Made by a program: the position numbers and the translations under genes. This document shows positions 28,246 to 38,068 of a stretch of 64,000 bases of DNA, piece after piece. The notes under the pieces are model-generated. The model worked only from the letters and a program-made list of their open reading frames with translations. It had not been told where the DNA came from and made no database searches. Positions within the stretch are counted from its first letter, which is position 1; each line of letters starts with the position of its first letter. The DNA comes from an uncultured Colwellia sp. (lineage in GTDB: Bacteria > Pseudomonadota > Gammaproteobacteria > Enterobacterales > Alteromonadaceae): NCBI GenBank assembly GCA_913058245.1, contig CAJXQJ010000003.1:124001-188000 (forward strand). The letters are read 5' to 3'.

Positions 28246-28962
28246 ATGATTAAAGCAATGATTATCGAAGACTCTCGATTGGCAAGACTGGAGCTAAGCT
28301 CGCAAATAAAAAATATCAACGATATAACCGTAGTTGGTGAAGCTGATAATGTTGAAGCGGCGGTGAATGTGTTTCATCGGTTGCAACCAGAGCTAGTTTT
28401 TCTCGATATTGATTTACCCGACGGTACAGGCTTTGACTTTCTAACCCAACTTGCACATACACCGTATGTTATTTTTACTACAGCTTTTGAAGAGTATGCG
28501 CTTCAGGCGTTTGATAATGACGCCATTGATTATTTATTAAAGCCTTATACTCTACAACGGCTAACTCAGGCATGCGATAAGGTAAAAAGCAAAGTTGATG
28601 ACGAGTCGGTCCAAGTGAATAGTGCCATGAGTCTAACGAGTCAATTTTTTGTTAAAGACGGAAATCATTGTTGGTTAATCAACCTTGAACAAGTAGAGCG
28701 TTTTGAAGCCATGGGAAATTACACTCGAGTTTACTTTGAAGATAAAAAGCCTATGGTTTATCGAACACTTGCACAAGTTGAAGCGCGTTTACCTAAACAA
28801 AATTTTTTCCGTATAAGCCGGCAAAATATAGTGCAGTTAAATAAAATCTCTAATGTCGATTTATGCAGCTCTGGAGGCCTAGAGCTGACGCTACAAAGTA
28901 GTGCAATTGTCGAGGTTTCTAGGCGCCAAGCAAGCGTTTTTAAATCTCTACTTTCATTATAG
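28246..28962 (+). CDS. LytTR-family response regulator
   Basis: Receiver (MIIEDSRLARLEL, LVFLDIDLPDGTGFDFL) and LytTR (FFRISRQNIVQLNKI). Confidence 0.93.
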   Translation: MIKAMIIEDSRLARLELSSQIKNINDITVVGEADNVEAAVNVFHRLQPELVFLDIDLPDGTGFDFLTQLAHTPYVIFTTAFEEYALQAFDNDAIDYLLKPYTLQRLTQACDKVKSKVDDESVQVNSAMSLTSQFFVKDGNHCWLINLEQVERFEAMGNYTRVYFEDKKPMVYRTLAQVEARLPKQNFFRISRQNIVQLNKISNVDLCSSGGLELTLQSSAIVEVSRRQASVFKSLLSL

Positions 28963-29102
28963 TGTTCATTTTTGTGATAAATCCGTCATAAATTTGAGGT
29001 TCGTCAAGGCATTAAATATTGTTTGAGATAGACTAGGCTTAAGTTAGTGTTTATAACACAGCAGGTAAGTTATATATTTTTAAACGAGTTAGGCGATAAA
29101 AA

Positions 29103-29474
29103 ATGAAAAAATACACTCTAGTTTTGTCAGCATTGCTAATGCTTTTAGTGGCTTGTACACAATCGGTTAATGTTAAGCTCGACCCTGAAGTAACAGTATT
29201 TTTAAGCGATGCGAGTGATAAAACTATGCGTTTAAGTGAGCAAAATTCTGAATATGTATTACTTAAAGAGTGGTTGGTTACACATAAAGATAATTGGCTC
29301 ACCACCTCAGGTAAATACTCAGGAGGGGTTTATTTAACCTCTGGCGAATTTGGTATTCAGGTTACTGACTCAAAAGTGGTGCTATATACTGATATTACGA
29401 CAACACCGACTGCAATTTACGCACAAGAAATTGAACGTAGCGAGTTAAAATCGTTAAAAATGTTGGGTAAGTAA
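29103..29474 (+). CDS. Small lipoprotein of unknown function
   Basis: Lipobox LLVACTQS; 123 aa. Confidence 0.65.
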   Translation: MKKYTLVLSALLMLLVACTQSVNVKLDPEVTVFLSDASDKTMRLSEQNSEYVLLKEWLVTHKDNWLTTSGKYSGGVYLTSGEFGIQVTDSKVVLYTDITTTPTAIYAQEIERSELKSLKMLGK

Positions 29475-29692
29475 CTAAGTCGCTTGAGCGGTTATAAATT
29501 GTAATTCTATTCTTAAATTTGGTAAGTATATTCTTTTAGTCGCCACTATTTAGACGAAACTAATAGTGGTATTACTTGCTGCTTGCACTATCTTGTAACG
29601 GCAACCTCATTATAAATTTTAAATATTTTCGTCTTTTTAAAGCTCACTTCGTCTTAAGGGTATAAATTATTTAAATAGAAGTGAGATATAAA

Positions 29693-30391
29693 ATGCTTAA
29701 AATTATTAGTTTTAAAATTTGCCCTTTTGTTCAACGTGTTACGGCGGCTCTTAATGCCAAAAATGTCCCTTATGAAATAGAGTACATTAACTTAAAAGAT
29801 AAACCTCAATGGTTTTTAGATATTTCGCCAAATGGCCAGGTACCAGTATTAGTAACCGAATCAGGTACTGCGTTATTCGAGTCAGATGCGATTACTGAAT
29901 ATATTGAAGATGAATATGGCGCCATTGAAAGCGATGTAACGAACGAACAAAGAGCTATAGATAGAGCATGGAGCTATTTAGGAACCAAACACTATTTAGC
30001 GCAGTGTGGCACTATGAGTAGCAAAGACGAAGAAGTGTTTAAACAAAAATCAGCGAAACTCATTTCTGTATTTGCAAAAGTTGAGCAGAAGCTTTCTGGC
30101 AGCAATAAGTTCTTCAAATCAGATCAGTTAAGTAATGTTGATATTGCTTGGTTACCATTATTACATCGCGCCAATATTGTTAAAAATCACACAGGCTTCG
30201 ACTTTTTATGTGGATTGCCAAAAATGCAGGCATGGCAGGTAGCTTTATTAACTTCAGGCGTTGCTGAGAATACGACATCAGCTGACTTTGAAGCGCTGTT
30301 TACTGACTTCTACCTAACAAATACCTTTTTAGGGACAGGTAATAGTCAGCAATCAAGCAGTAGCTGTGGTGAGTCAAGTTGTTGTGGTTAA
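29693..30391 (+). CDS. Glutathione S-transferase family protein with Cys-rich C-terminal tail
   Basis: KICPFVQRVTAALNAKNVPYEIEYINLKDKPQWFLDISPNGQVPVL; tail SSSSCGESSCCG. Confidence 0.88.
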   Translation: MLKIISFKICPFVQRVTAALNAKNVPYEIEYINLKDKPQWFLDISPNGQVPVLVTESGTALFESDAITEYIEDEYGAIESDVTNEQRAIDRAWSYLGTKHYLAQCGTMSSKDEEVFKQKSAKLISVFAKVEQKLSGSNKFFKSDQLSNVDIAWLPLLHRANIVKNHTGFDFLCGLPKMQAWQVALLTSGVAENTTSADFEALFTDFYLTNTFLGTGNSQQSSSSCGESSCCG

Positions 30392-30430
30392 TTTTCTAAT
30401 CTGTAATTAGAGTAATTTCAATTAATGCTG

Positions 30431-30464
30431 AAACTAGCATCTATTCTTGTGATGGTGCTAGTTT
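30431..30464 (+). promoter_or_regulatory. Hairpin abutting the sigZ Shine-Dalgarno
   Basis: AAACTAGCA...TGCTAGTTT directly followed by AGGAGG and ATG 30479. Confidence 0.45.
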
Positions 30465-30478
30465 AGGAGGTTTGAGCG

Positions 30479-31021
30479 ATGAATGTAGAGTCAGTTTGGC
30501 GTGAGTATCAAGCGAGTTTAAAGGGCTTTTTGCATAAAAACGTGGCAAGTCCTGATGATGTCGATGATCTATTGCAAGATATATTACTGAAAAGTTATCA
30601 AAACTTGCATCGAATTCATGATAGCAAAAAGGTAAAAGCTTGGTTATTTCAAATAGCGAATAACACTATTATTGATTTTTACCGCCGACGTGGCAGAAAC
30701 CAAAAAGTTGAAAAAGAAGAGCTTTGGTATTCTCAAAGTGATAAGAGTGTTTTACAGCAACTTTCACTATGTGTTGTCCCTTTTATTAGTGCCTTACCTA
30801 AACAAGAAGCTGAGTTACTCACAGCAATCGAGATCAATGGTGTCTCACAAAAAGAATATGCAGCGCAACATGGCATTAAATATTCAACATTGAAATCTCG
30901 AGTACAAAAAAGCCGACAGTTGTTATTTAATTTATATAGTAATTGTTGCGACCTATCATTAGATGAACACGGCAATCTTATCGAATTTCAAGAAAAAACA
31001 AATAAATGCCAGCAGTGTTAA
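30479..31021 (+). CDS. sigZ: ECF RNA polymerase sigma factor, SigZ family
   Basis: DDVDDLLQDILLKSYQNLHRIHDSKKVKAWLFQIANNTIIDFYRRRGR; C-terminal CCDLSLDEHGNLIEF...CQQC. Confidence 0.85.
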   Translation: MNVESVWREYQASLKGFLHKNVASPDDVDDLLQDILLKSYQNLHRIHDSKKVKAWLFQIANNTIIDFYRRRGRNQKVEKEELWYSQSDKSVLQQLSLCVVPFISALPKQEAELLTAIEINGVSQKEYAAQHGIKYSTLKSRVQKSRQLLFNLYSNCCDLSLDEHGNLIEFQEKTNKCQQC

Positions 31022-31965
31022 TAGTCCAGTTCTAGTGCAGATAATACATTAATATCAACTAGTTGCTGCAATACTGTATGGCACTTTTTTCTAAAGTGAT
31101 CTCGTAACAATCTTACTGCTGGAGTTATTGATTGACGACTTGGGCAAACTAGCCAAAGCTCAGTATTTTTCGGCGAATACTCAGGGAGTACTTGGACTAA
31201 ATTTCCGGAAATCAAATCACTTGCAACATCAAGTGCTGACTTTGTTGCTAATCCATGACCTGCTACGCACCAACGTCTGACAATGTCTCCATCATTGCCA
31301 GCTCTGTTGCCTTTCATTTTAATTTTAAATGTCTCGTTGTTATGTGAAAAATCCCAAACATCGTGAATTATGTCGTGAAGTTGATAGAAAAGGCCGTTAT
31401 GTGTCATTAAATCGCGCGGGTGCTTAGGTAAGCTGTGTTGTGCTAAATACGCTGGGCTTGCACAAAGTAACCTCGGTGTATTGCAGACTTTAAAACCGTA
31501 CATATTGCTATCGGCTGGCGAACCGTAGCGCAAACATATATCAACAGAATCCCGATAGAAATCAATGTTGCTGTCATTGAGGTTAACTTTTAAAGTAATC
31601 GCTGGGTGGCTTTGCATAAATTCATCTAACCAAGGCATAACTACATTTCGCCCTAAATCAGAAGAAATACCTATGCGTAATTCACCATCAACAATATCTA
31701 AGTCATCTTTTACATTGAGCTTGGCTTGTTCCAACATATTAAGTGCTTGCTGGCATTGTGGCAAGTATCGCTCGCCGGCATTACTGACTTTTAAGCTGCG
31801 GGTTGTTCGGATAAATAATTCCACCCCTAAGGCTCGCTCAACGCGCTTAATCGCTGCACTTGCGGTAGCTGCTTGCATATCTAAACTGTTAGCAGCAGCA
31901 GAAATACTGCGAAACTCTGCCACTTTTAATACCATTTTTAAATCTTCTATTTGCATTATTATCAA
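31018..31965 (-). CDS. LysR-family transcriptional regulator
   Basis: LKMVLKVAEFRSISAAANSLDMQAATASAAIKRVERALGVELFIRTTRSL. Confidence 0.93.
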   Translation of the reverse strand: MIIMQIEDLKMVLKVAEFRSISAAANSLDMQAATASAAIKRVERALGVELFIRTTRSLKVSNAGERYLPQCQQALNMLEQAKLNVKDDLDIVDGELRIGISSDLGRNVVMPWLDEFMQSHPAITLKVNLNDSNIDFYRDSVDICLRYGSPADSNMYGFKVCNTPRLLCASPAYLAQHSLPKHPRDLMTHNGLFYQLHDIIHDVWDFSHNNETFKIKMKGNRAGNDGDIVRRWCVAGHGLATKSALDVASDLISGNLVQVLPEYSPKNTELWLVCPSRQSITPAVRLLRDHFRKKCHTVLQQLVDINVLSALELDY

Positions 31966-32081
31966 ATATATTTTGGTAATGTATAAAATATTATGCTGTT
32001 TATCTGTGGTAAATCAAGCGCTATTATTTGCTGGAATTAGTAATTCAATGAACGAATAAATTGAAGAGTGAGATGCAAAAT

Positions 32082-32372
32082 ATGAGTAAACTAACGATAG
32101 TGGCAAATATTAAAGCCAATGCTGATAAAGTTGAATTGGTTAAAGCTGAACTGCTAAAACTTATTGATATAACTCGCGGCGAAGCAGGTTGTATTAACTA
32201 CGATTTACACCAAGATCACGAAAATCCAGCGCACTTTATGTTTTATGAAAATTGGCAATCACGTGATTTATGGCAGGCACATATGAATAATGAGCACTTA
32301 GCTGAATATCTAAGGGCAACAGAAGGTGCAGTCGCTGAATTTACGTTGAATGAAATGAATCACATCAGCTAA
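32082..32372 (+). CDS. Antibiotic biosynthesis monooxygenase (ABM/YgiN-like)
   Basis: MSKLTIVANIKANADKVELVKAELLKLIDITRGEAGCINYDLHQDHENPAHFMFYENWQS. Confidence 0.88.
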   Translation: MSKLTIVANIKANADKVELVKAELLKLIDITRGEAGCINYDLHQDHENPAHFMFYENWQSRDLWQAHMNNEHLAEYLRATEGAVAEFTLNEMNHIS

Positions 32373-32393
32373 ATATTATGAAGTTAGCTTAAT

Positions 32394-32425
32394 AAAAGCC
32401 TTTCACTGGAAGGGCTTTTATTTAA
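32394..32425 (+). terminator. Rho-independent terminator after ABM gene
   Basis: AAAAGCC...GGCTTTT followed by ATTTAATT. Confidence 0.6.
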
Positions 32426-32577
32426 TTAAAATATCGTATTGGTAAAAATAAGGTTAATTCCCTATGTGTCGGTACAAAATATTTTATTATTAAAAACGAA
32501 GTTCCAAGTTAGCCGCACCATTGTGTTATGCTGTCAGCCATCAAAGAATATATTATTGGTTTGTTTGGAATTAATTC

Positions 32578-33627
32578 GTGACTTTACTTTTTATCTATTT
32601 GGCCATAGCAATTGGCGTGTCATTCTTATGCTCAGTACTCGAAGCTGTTTTATTGTCGATAACTCCGAGTTTTGTTGAACAAGTTCAATCAAAAAAGCCA
32701 AAAGCTGGGGCAGCACTAGCAAAAGTTAAAACACGGTTGGATGAGTCATTGTCTAGCATTTTAATTTTGAATACTTTTGCTCATACCATGGGAGCTGCTG
32801 GTGTTGGTTCTCAAGCTATTCAAGTATTTGGCGAACAATGGGAAACCTTGGTCGCGGTTTTACTTACCTTAGCTATTTTATATTTTTCAGAGATTATTCC
32901 TAAAACCTTAGGTGCTACATTTTGGCGTGGTTTAGCAGTTCCTTCAGCCCATATTATTACTTGGTTGGTGAGGATAGTATATCCGCTAGTTTGGATTTCC
33001 ACGCGATTAACCCGTGTTTTTAAGCGAGGAAAAGAAAATGAAATTACCCGCGAAGAAATTATTGCACTAGCATCATTAAGTCATAAAGATGGCAGTTTGT
33101 TTTCACAAGAAAATGAATACCTGTCGAATATGTTGAAATTACGTGAACTGCGTACAGCACAAGTTTACACCCCACGTACGGTCGTTCATATGCTACACAA
33201 AGGCACGACTGTTACCGAAGCGCTAAATCATGAACAAACAAGCCAATTTACCCGGATCCCGGTTTACGATAAAACTGTTGATGATATCAAAGGCAAAGTG
33301 ATTAAAGGTGATCTTTATGAAGCTGAAAGAAACGGTCAGGGCGACGAAATTATTGGTCATTTTATGATCCCACTTACGCGCGTTTCTGAAAAGCTCCCAG
33401 TGCAGCAGTTGCTAGATATGTTTATTAAGAACCATATACATATGTATTTAGTCGAGGATGAGTTTGGTCAAACTGCCGGTGTTGTTACCTTAGAAGATGC
33501 CATAGAAACATTGCTAGGCCGTGAAATTGTTGATGAAAGCGATGCTGTAACGGATATGCAAGCGTTAGCGCGAGACAAGTACCGAGAACGCCTACGTACA
33601 ATTAAACAACAAGGTGATGACGAGTAA
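32578..33627 (+). CDS. CNNM/CorC-type transporter (DUF21 + CBS pair), GTG start
   Basis: DUF21 membrane region (FSEIIPKTLGATFW) and CBS domains (VYTPRTVVHML, AGVVTLEDAIETLLGREIVDE). Confidence 0.9.
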   Translation: MTLLFIYLAIAIGVSFLCSVLEAVLLSITPSFVEQVQSKKPKAGAALAKVKTRLDESLSSILILNTFAHTMGAAGVGSQAIQVFGEQWETLVAVLLTLAILYFSEIIPKTLGATFWRGLAVPSAHIITWLVRIVYPLVWISTRLTRVFKRGKENEITREEIIALASLSHKDGSLFSQENEYLSNMLKLRELRTAQVYTPRTVVHMLHKGTTVTEALNHEQTSQFTRIPVYDKTVDDIKGKVIKGDLYEAERNGQGDEIIGHFMIPLTRVSEKLPVQQLLDMFIKNHIHMYLVEDEFGQTAGVVTLEDAIETLLGREIVDESDAVTDMQALARDKYRERLRTIKQQGDDE

Positions 33628-33695
33628 TTTAAGCTGACTTCACTTTTTACTGCCGACTATGATTAATCATGTCACGAGTAATATCAGATCAATAC

Positions 33696-33730
33696 TTGAC
33701 TTATATGCGACAGTTGTCGCATTATGTCGC
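33696..33730 (+). promoter_or_regulatory. mltD promoter with BlaI-like operator between -35 and -10
   Basis: TTGACT 33696-33701; TGCGACAGTTGTCGCA 33706-33721; CATTAT 33720-33725; extra half-site ATGTCGC 33724-33730. Confidence 0.6.
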
Positions 33731-33775
33731 TTCTGTAATTAAGCAATAAGCGACCAAGTGCGCAATTAAAATAAT

Positions 33776-35110
33776 ATGAATGCTCATTTAGTGAAAATAC
33801 TTCTGCCTTTAGCTTGCGTGTTTTTAATAACAGCGTGTCAGCAAACCCCTGTTTTACCAGCAACAATTGACGAAGCAAATAGTGCGAAACCTCAAGTACC
33901 CGAGGACAAACCACAGCAGCTGACCAAGACTGAAACTCCCGCCCCAATCGTTTATGAAGATATTTGGCTACGTATCCGCGACCAACTGACGTTTACTGTA
34001 CCGGATAATCAGGAGGTAGCAAAATGGCGAGCGTATTACTTACGCCACCCAAATTTTATGGTGACTATTTCTAAGCGTGCGAAACCATTTCTTTATTATA
34101 TAGTTGAAGAGATAGAGCGCCGCAATATGCCAATTGAATTAGCGCTTCTACCTATAGTAGAAAGCTCCTATCTTCCTTATGGTGTTTCTCATAAAAGTGC
34201 CGCCGGCTTGTGGCAGTTTATGCCTGTTTCGGCAAAACGATTTAATTTATCACGTAATTGGTGGTACGACGGTAGACGCGATATTGTTACATCAACGACG
34301 GCGGCACTCGACTATTTTCAGTTTTTTCATCGTACACTTGGGCAGGATTGGCTAAATGCTATTGCCGCCTTTAACTCGGGAGAAGGGCGTGTTGGAAGAG
34401 CAATTGCGAAAAATAAAAAAGCAAACCAAGCGATTGATTTCTGGTCTTTAAAGCTACCTTCAGAAACCACAGCCTATGTACCTAAACTATTGGCCATTAT
34501 TGATATATTACAGCGCGCTGAAGAACTAAAATATACCTTTACCCCTATTTCTAATATGCCTGTTGTAACAACTATTAGTCTTGAGGAGCAACTCGATTTA
34601 ACATTAGCTGCACAATGGATGAATATTGAGGGCAAGCATTTAGCACGACTCAATCCTGGTTTAAATTTTGGTGTAACACCCCCTGAAAAAGCACATCAAC
34701 TATTAGTGCCACTAGCGTCAGCAGATTTATTACGTGATAAGTTAGCTTCGACTGATAAGGCAGATTGGTTGAGGTGGCACAAATATCGGGTTAAGTCTGG
34801 CGATACCTTAAGTGAAATATCAGCTAAATATTCAACAAACGTAGCAAGAATAAAGCAACTAAATAAACTCACCTCAAACCAGATTCGTATAGGGCAAACA
34901 TTAGTTATGCCATTAACTAGTCAAATTATTAACTTAGCTGACTATACTCGATATGGTACAAAAAGACGCTATCATGTGGTTAAAAGCGGCGATAATCTCT
35001 GGGATATCAGTCGTAAATATAAAGTAAAAGTGCAAGATTTAGTGCGTTGGAACAAACTGGCAAGCAATGGCTTATTGCAACCTAAACAAAAACTCAAAGT
35101 GTCACTTTAG
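33776..35110 (+). CDS. mltD: Membrane-bound lytic murein transglycosylase D with LysM repeats
   Basis: Lipobox LITACQQ; LALLPIVESSYLPYGVSHKSAAGLWQFMPVSAKRFNL; two LysM (YRVKSGDTLSEIS, YHVVKSGDNLWDIS). Confidence 0.95.
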   Translation: MNAHLVKILLPLACVFLITACQQTPVLPATIDEANSAKPQVPEDKPQQLTKTETPAPIVYEDIWLRIRDQLTFTVPDNQEVAKWRAYYLRHPNFMVTISKRAKPFLYYIVEEIERRNMPIELALLPIVESSYLPYGVSHKSAAGLWQFMPVSAKRFNLSRNWWYDGRRDIVTSTTAALDYFQFFHRTLGQDWLNAIAAFNSGEGRVGRAIAKNKKANQAIDFWSLKLPSETTAYVPKLLAIIDILQRAEELKYTFTPISNMPVVTTISLEEQLDLTLAAQWMNIEGKHLARLNPGLNFGVTPPEKAHQLLVPLASADLLRDKLASTDKADWLRWHKYRVKSGDTLSEISAKYSTNVARIKQLNKLTSNQIRIGQTLVMPLTSQIINLADYTRYGTKRRYHVVKSGDNLWDISRKYKVKVQDLVRWNKLASNGLLQPKQKLKVSL

Positions 35111-36321
35111 TTAAGCAACATCGGCAAAGTTGTTGCTGATATACACCAGAGTACGGCCCATAATGGTGAACGATGCCAAATAGAGATAATGGCAAAAGCT
35201 ATAGTCGCAATGGCAAGGTCGATATTGCTAGCGATACTTACCTTAATAATTGGATCGTATAGTGCAGCTGCCAAAATGCCGACAACAGAGGCATTTATAC
35301 CTGTTATAGCATTGGTTACTGCAGGTTTTGAGGCTATGCTTTGCCATAACGGTAGAGCGGCAGAAAGCAAGAGAAAGCCAGGCAAAAACATCAATAATAG
35401 TGCCGTAGTGGCACCAAACCATAGGTTATGATCAGTTGGTATTATAGCGCCTAAATACGCGGCAAAAGCGAACATTGGCCCCGGTATCGCTTGAGCTGCA
35501 CCATAGCCAGCTAAGAAATCCGCTTGAGTTACCATACCATTGGTAACCACAGCATTTTCCAGCAAAGGAAGTACGACATGCCCGCCGCCAAATACCAACG
35601 ACCCAGCGCTATAAAAAGTTTGTGCTATTAAGAGTAAATTCGACTGTGTTGATATTGTTAGCAACACCAAAAATAAAGCGATAAAAGCAATAATAAGCCC
35701 AAAACTTGTGCGCCTGCCAAAGTTAATGTTCATTTGATCACTAACGTCGATACTCGCACCTCGACAGTATTTAATACCGACAATTGCTGCAACTAATATC
35801 ACAAGTATTTGCATGAATGACTGCTCAAACATTAACAAAGCGCACATAGTTGCGATAGTGAGCCCTTTAGTTTTTATGTCGAAACAGAGCTTTTTCGACA
35901 TCCCCAGTATTGCATCCGCAACAACAGCGCATGCAACAAGTTTTAATCCATGAATAGTGGCATCAAACAATTCTCCTGAAAATAATTCCAATGCGGAAGC
36001 AAAGGCTATCAATAGAAGTGCTGACGGTAGAGTAAAGCCTGCGAAAGCCGCTATGGCACCAGTCCACCCTGCTTTAAGTAGGCCAATAGCAAAACCTAAT
36101 TGGCTACTTGCTGGCCCTGGAATAAATTGACAAATAGCTAAAAGCTGGCTGAAAGTGTTTTCTGATAACCAGCGCTGTTTTTCAACGAACTCTTTGTGAA
36201 AGTAGCCAATGTGAGCGATAGGTCCACCGAATGACGTCAAACCGAGTTTGAGAAAAATAAAGAACACATTCCAGAAATTGCCTGAATGTTTATTAAGTGC
36301 TTTATCACTGCTTCTTTGCAT
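35107..36321 (-). CDS. chrA: Chromate transporter family protein (two-domain CHR)
   Basis: FLKLGLTSFGGPIAHIGYFHKEFVEKQRWLSENTFSQLLAICQFIPGPASSQLGFAIG; second half FGGGHVVLPLLE...QAIPGPMFAFAAYLG. Confidence 0.93.
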   Translation of the reverse strand: MQRSSDKALNKHSGNFWNVFFIFLKLGLTSFGGPIAHIGYFHKEFVEKQRWLSENTFSQLLAICQFIPGPASSQLGFAIGLLKAGWTGAIAAFAGFTLPSALLLIAFASALELFSGELFDATIHGLKLVACAVVADAILGMSKKLCFDIKTKGLTIATMCALLMFEQSFMQILVILVAAIVGIKYCRGASIDVSDQMNINFGRRTSFGLIIAFIALFLVLLTISTQSNLLLIAQTFYSAGSLVFGGGHVVLPLLENAVVTNGMVTQADFLAGYGAAQAIPGPMFAFAAYLGAIIPTDHNLWFGATTALLLMFLPGFLLLSAALPLWQSIASKPAVTNAITGINASVVGILAAALYDPIIKVSIASNIDLAIATIAFAIISIWHRSPLWAVLWCISATTLPMLLN

Positions 36322-36345
36322 AAGAATGAACCAAGAAAATCACGC

Positions 36346-36379
36346 ATTATATGACATTCATGTGACAATTAGATGACAA
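36346..36379 (-). promoter_or_regulatory. PhoB-box-like promoter facing chrA
   Basis: - strand TTGTCAT-CTAA-TTGTCAC-ATGA-ATGTCAT: three half-boxes, 11-bp period, with TATAAT (36346-36351). Confidence 0.6.
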
Positions 36380-36502
36380 GTTGTCACACGGGTGTTTATT
36401 TTACATAGATTTAAATAGTGTTAAAAATATCAATTAGATCGAGTCACTGGTGATAGTATTAAAACCAGTTAACATTGGAATAGCTTAACAAAAAGGATAG
36501 TT

Positions 36503-37864
36503 ATGAAAACTAATATAATAAAAACAATTGGTTTGGCTACTATGCTGCTGACCACGTTAGTACTTGATGCTAATGCAGTGAGCATAAAGAATTATGATGC
36601 TGTAATTGAAAAATACGTAAAAGATACCGGTCCTGGTGTTGCGGTTATTGTGACTAAAAACGGTAAAACGCTTTATAAAAAAGCGCGTGGTTTGGCAAAT
36701 ATTGAATTGCAGGTTCCATTAAAAACCAACAGTGTTTTTCGTTTAGGCTCTATCACAAAACAGTTTACCGGTGCTGCAATTATGATGTTAGTTGAGCAAG
36801 GTAAATTATCATTATCAGATGATTTACATAAGTATGTGCCCGACTTTCCAACTGAAAATAACAAGGTAACAATAAGGCATTTATTAACACATACGTCAGG
36901 TATTGCCAATTATACAGAAGACGAAAATATTTGGCTTAGAGAGCTGCAAACGCCGACGACGCTTGATGACATGATCATTCGTTTTGCAAAACATCCTATG
37001 GCATTGAAAGTTGGAGAAGCCAATCGCTATTCAAACACTGCTTATGTTTTATTGGGTAAAATAATTGAAATTGCTAGTGGTAAAACATATGCGGAGTTTA
37101 TTGAGCAAGATATATTTGCCAAACTAGCAATGAAAAATAGCCAGTATGGTGGTTTGCAGATTATTCCTAACCGCGCAAATGGCTACTCTGCGAGTAAAGA
37201 AGGTTACGTAAATGCTAACTTCATCGATATGATGTGGCCACATGCGGCGGGTTCGTTGTTATCCACGGTTGATGATTTAAATATATGGTTTAAAGCATTG
37301 CGCAATGGCCAGTTAATATCAGCAGAGAGCTATAAGTTAATGACCTCACCCATGAAGCTAAATGACGATAGTATGTCAAATTACGGCTTTGGCTTAGGTA
37401 TGTTTAAGCTTAATAAATACGATGCTGTTGGTCATGGTGGCGGTATTCATGGTTTTGCTACTCATGCTTTTTATATTCCTAGTGAAGATCTTTATGTTGC
37501 GGTTCTGAATAATTATGACGCAGGTAACCCAAGTGAAATTTCCAGAGTGTTAGCGGCCGTTGCCCTTGAAATTCCTCTGCCTAAATTTGAAAAAATTGCT
37601 TTTAATAAACAGCAATTAACGCCAATGATGGGAAGTTATAAGCTTGCATCGGGTGATATTCGCAAAATTTTTATAGAAGACAATAAAGTTTATTCGGTGC
37701 GTGGGGACGGACATAAATGGCAAGTTTATCCAATGTCGGATAATGGATTCTATTACGATGGCAGCTTGAGTTATTTCACTATCGACAAGAATGCTAAAGG
37801 CCAACAAGTTATGAATTTTTACAGTGATTTAGCCGAAAATCCAGACGTTGCAGTTAAACAATAG
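36503..37864 (+). CDS. Serine hydrolase, beta-lactamase/class C PBP-like
   Basis: Signal peptide; SITK (FRLGSITKQFTG), YSN (NRYSNTAYVLLG), HGG (GHGGGIHGF). Confidence 0.92.
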   Translation: MKTNIIKTIGLATMLLTTLVLDANAVSIKNYDAVIEKYVKDTGPGVAVIVTKNGKTLYKKARGLANIELQVPLKTNSVFRLGSITKQFTGAAIMMLVEQGKLSLSDDLHKYVPDFPTENNKVTIRHLLTHTSGIANYTEDENIWLRELQTPTTLDDMIIRFAKHPMALKVGEANRYSNTAYVLLGKIIEIASGKTYAEFIEQDIFAKLAMKNSQYGGLQIIPNRANGYSASKEGYVNANFIDMMWPHAAGSLLSTVDDLNIWFKALRNGQLISAESYKLMTSPMKLNDDSMSNYGFGLGMFKLNKYDAVGHGGGIHGFATHAFYIPSEDLYVAVLNNYDAGNPSEISRVLAAVALEIPLPKFEKIAFNKQQLTPMMGSYKLASGDIRKIFIEDNKVYSVRGDGHKWQVYPMSDNGFYYDGSLSYFTIDKNAKGQQVMNFYSDLAENPDVAVKQ

Positions 37865-37886
37865 GTAGCGTTTTATAGCCGTAGTA

Positions 37887-37910
37887 ATGCCGCCTCTGCA
37901 AGCGGCATTT
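37887..37910 (+). terminator. Hairpin after serine hydrolase gene
   Basis: ATGCCGC...GCGGCAT then TT; short T tract. Confidence 0.45.
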
Positions 37911-38011
37911 CATTCTAAACTGCAAACAAATATCTAGCCTTTTAATATTACCGACTACCTTCAACTTTGAAATTTATATTTACATTTATTAAAAATCAAT
38001 TATTTGCATTA

Positions 38012-38041
38012 AGTGTATTGGTGGTATATAACACTATAGTG
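38012..38041. promoter_or_regulatory. Candidate YtrA-type autoregulatory operator
   Basis: AGTGT (38012-38016)...ACACT (38031-38035), overlapping palindrome CACTATAGTG (38032-38041). Confidence 0.35.
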
Positions 38042-38068
38042 AGTGATAAATAACCAAGGAAAATAACA

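Noticed and set aside
31565-32059. + strand 164-aa ORF
   Set aside because: Antisense to the LysR gene, Ser/Leu-rich translation without recognisable domain.
33684-33947. - strand 87-aa ORF over the mltD promoter
   Set aside because: Covers the operator and mltD signal peptide antisense; no domain or ribosome-binding site.
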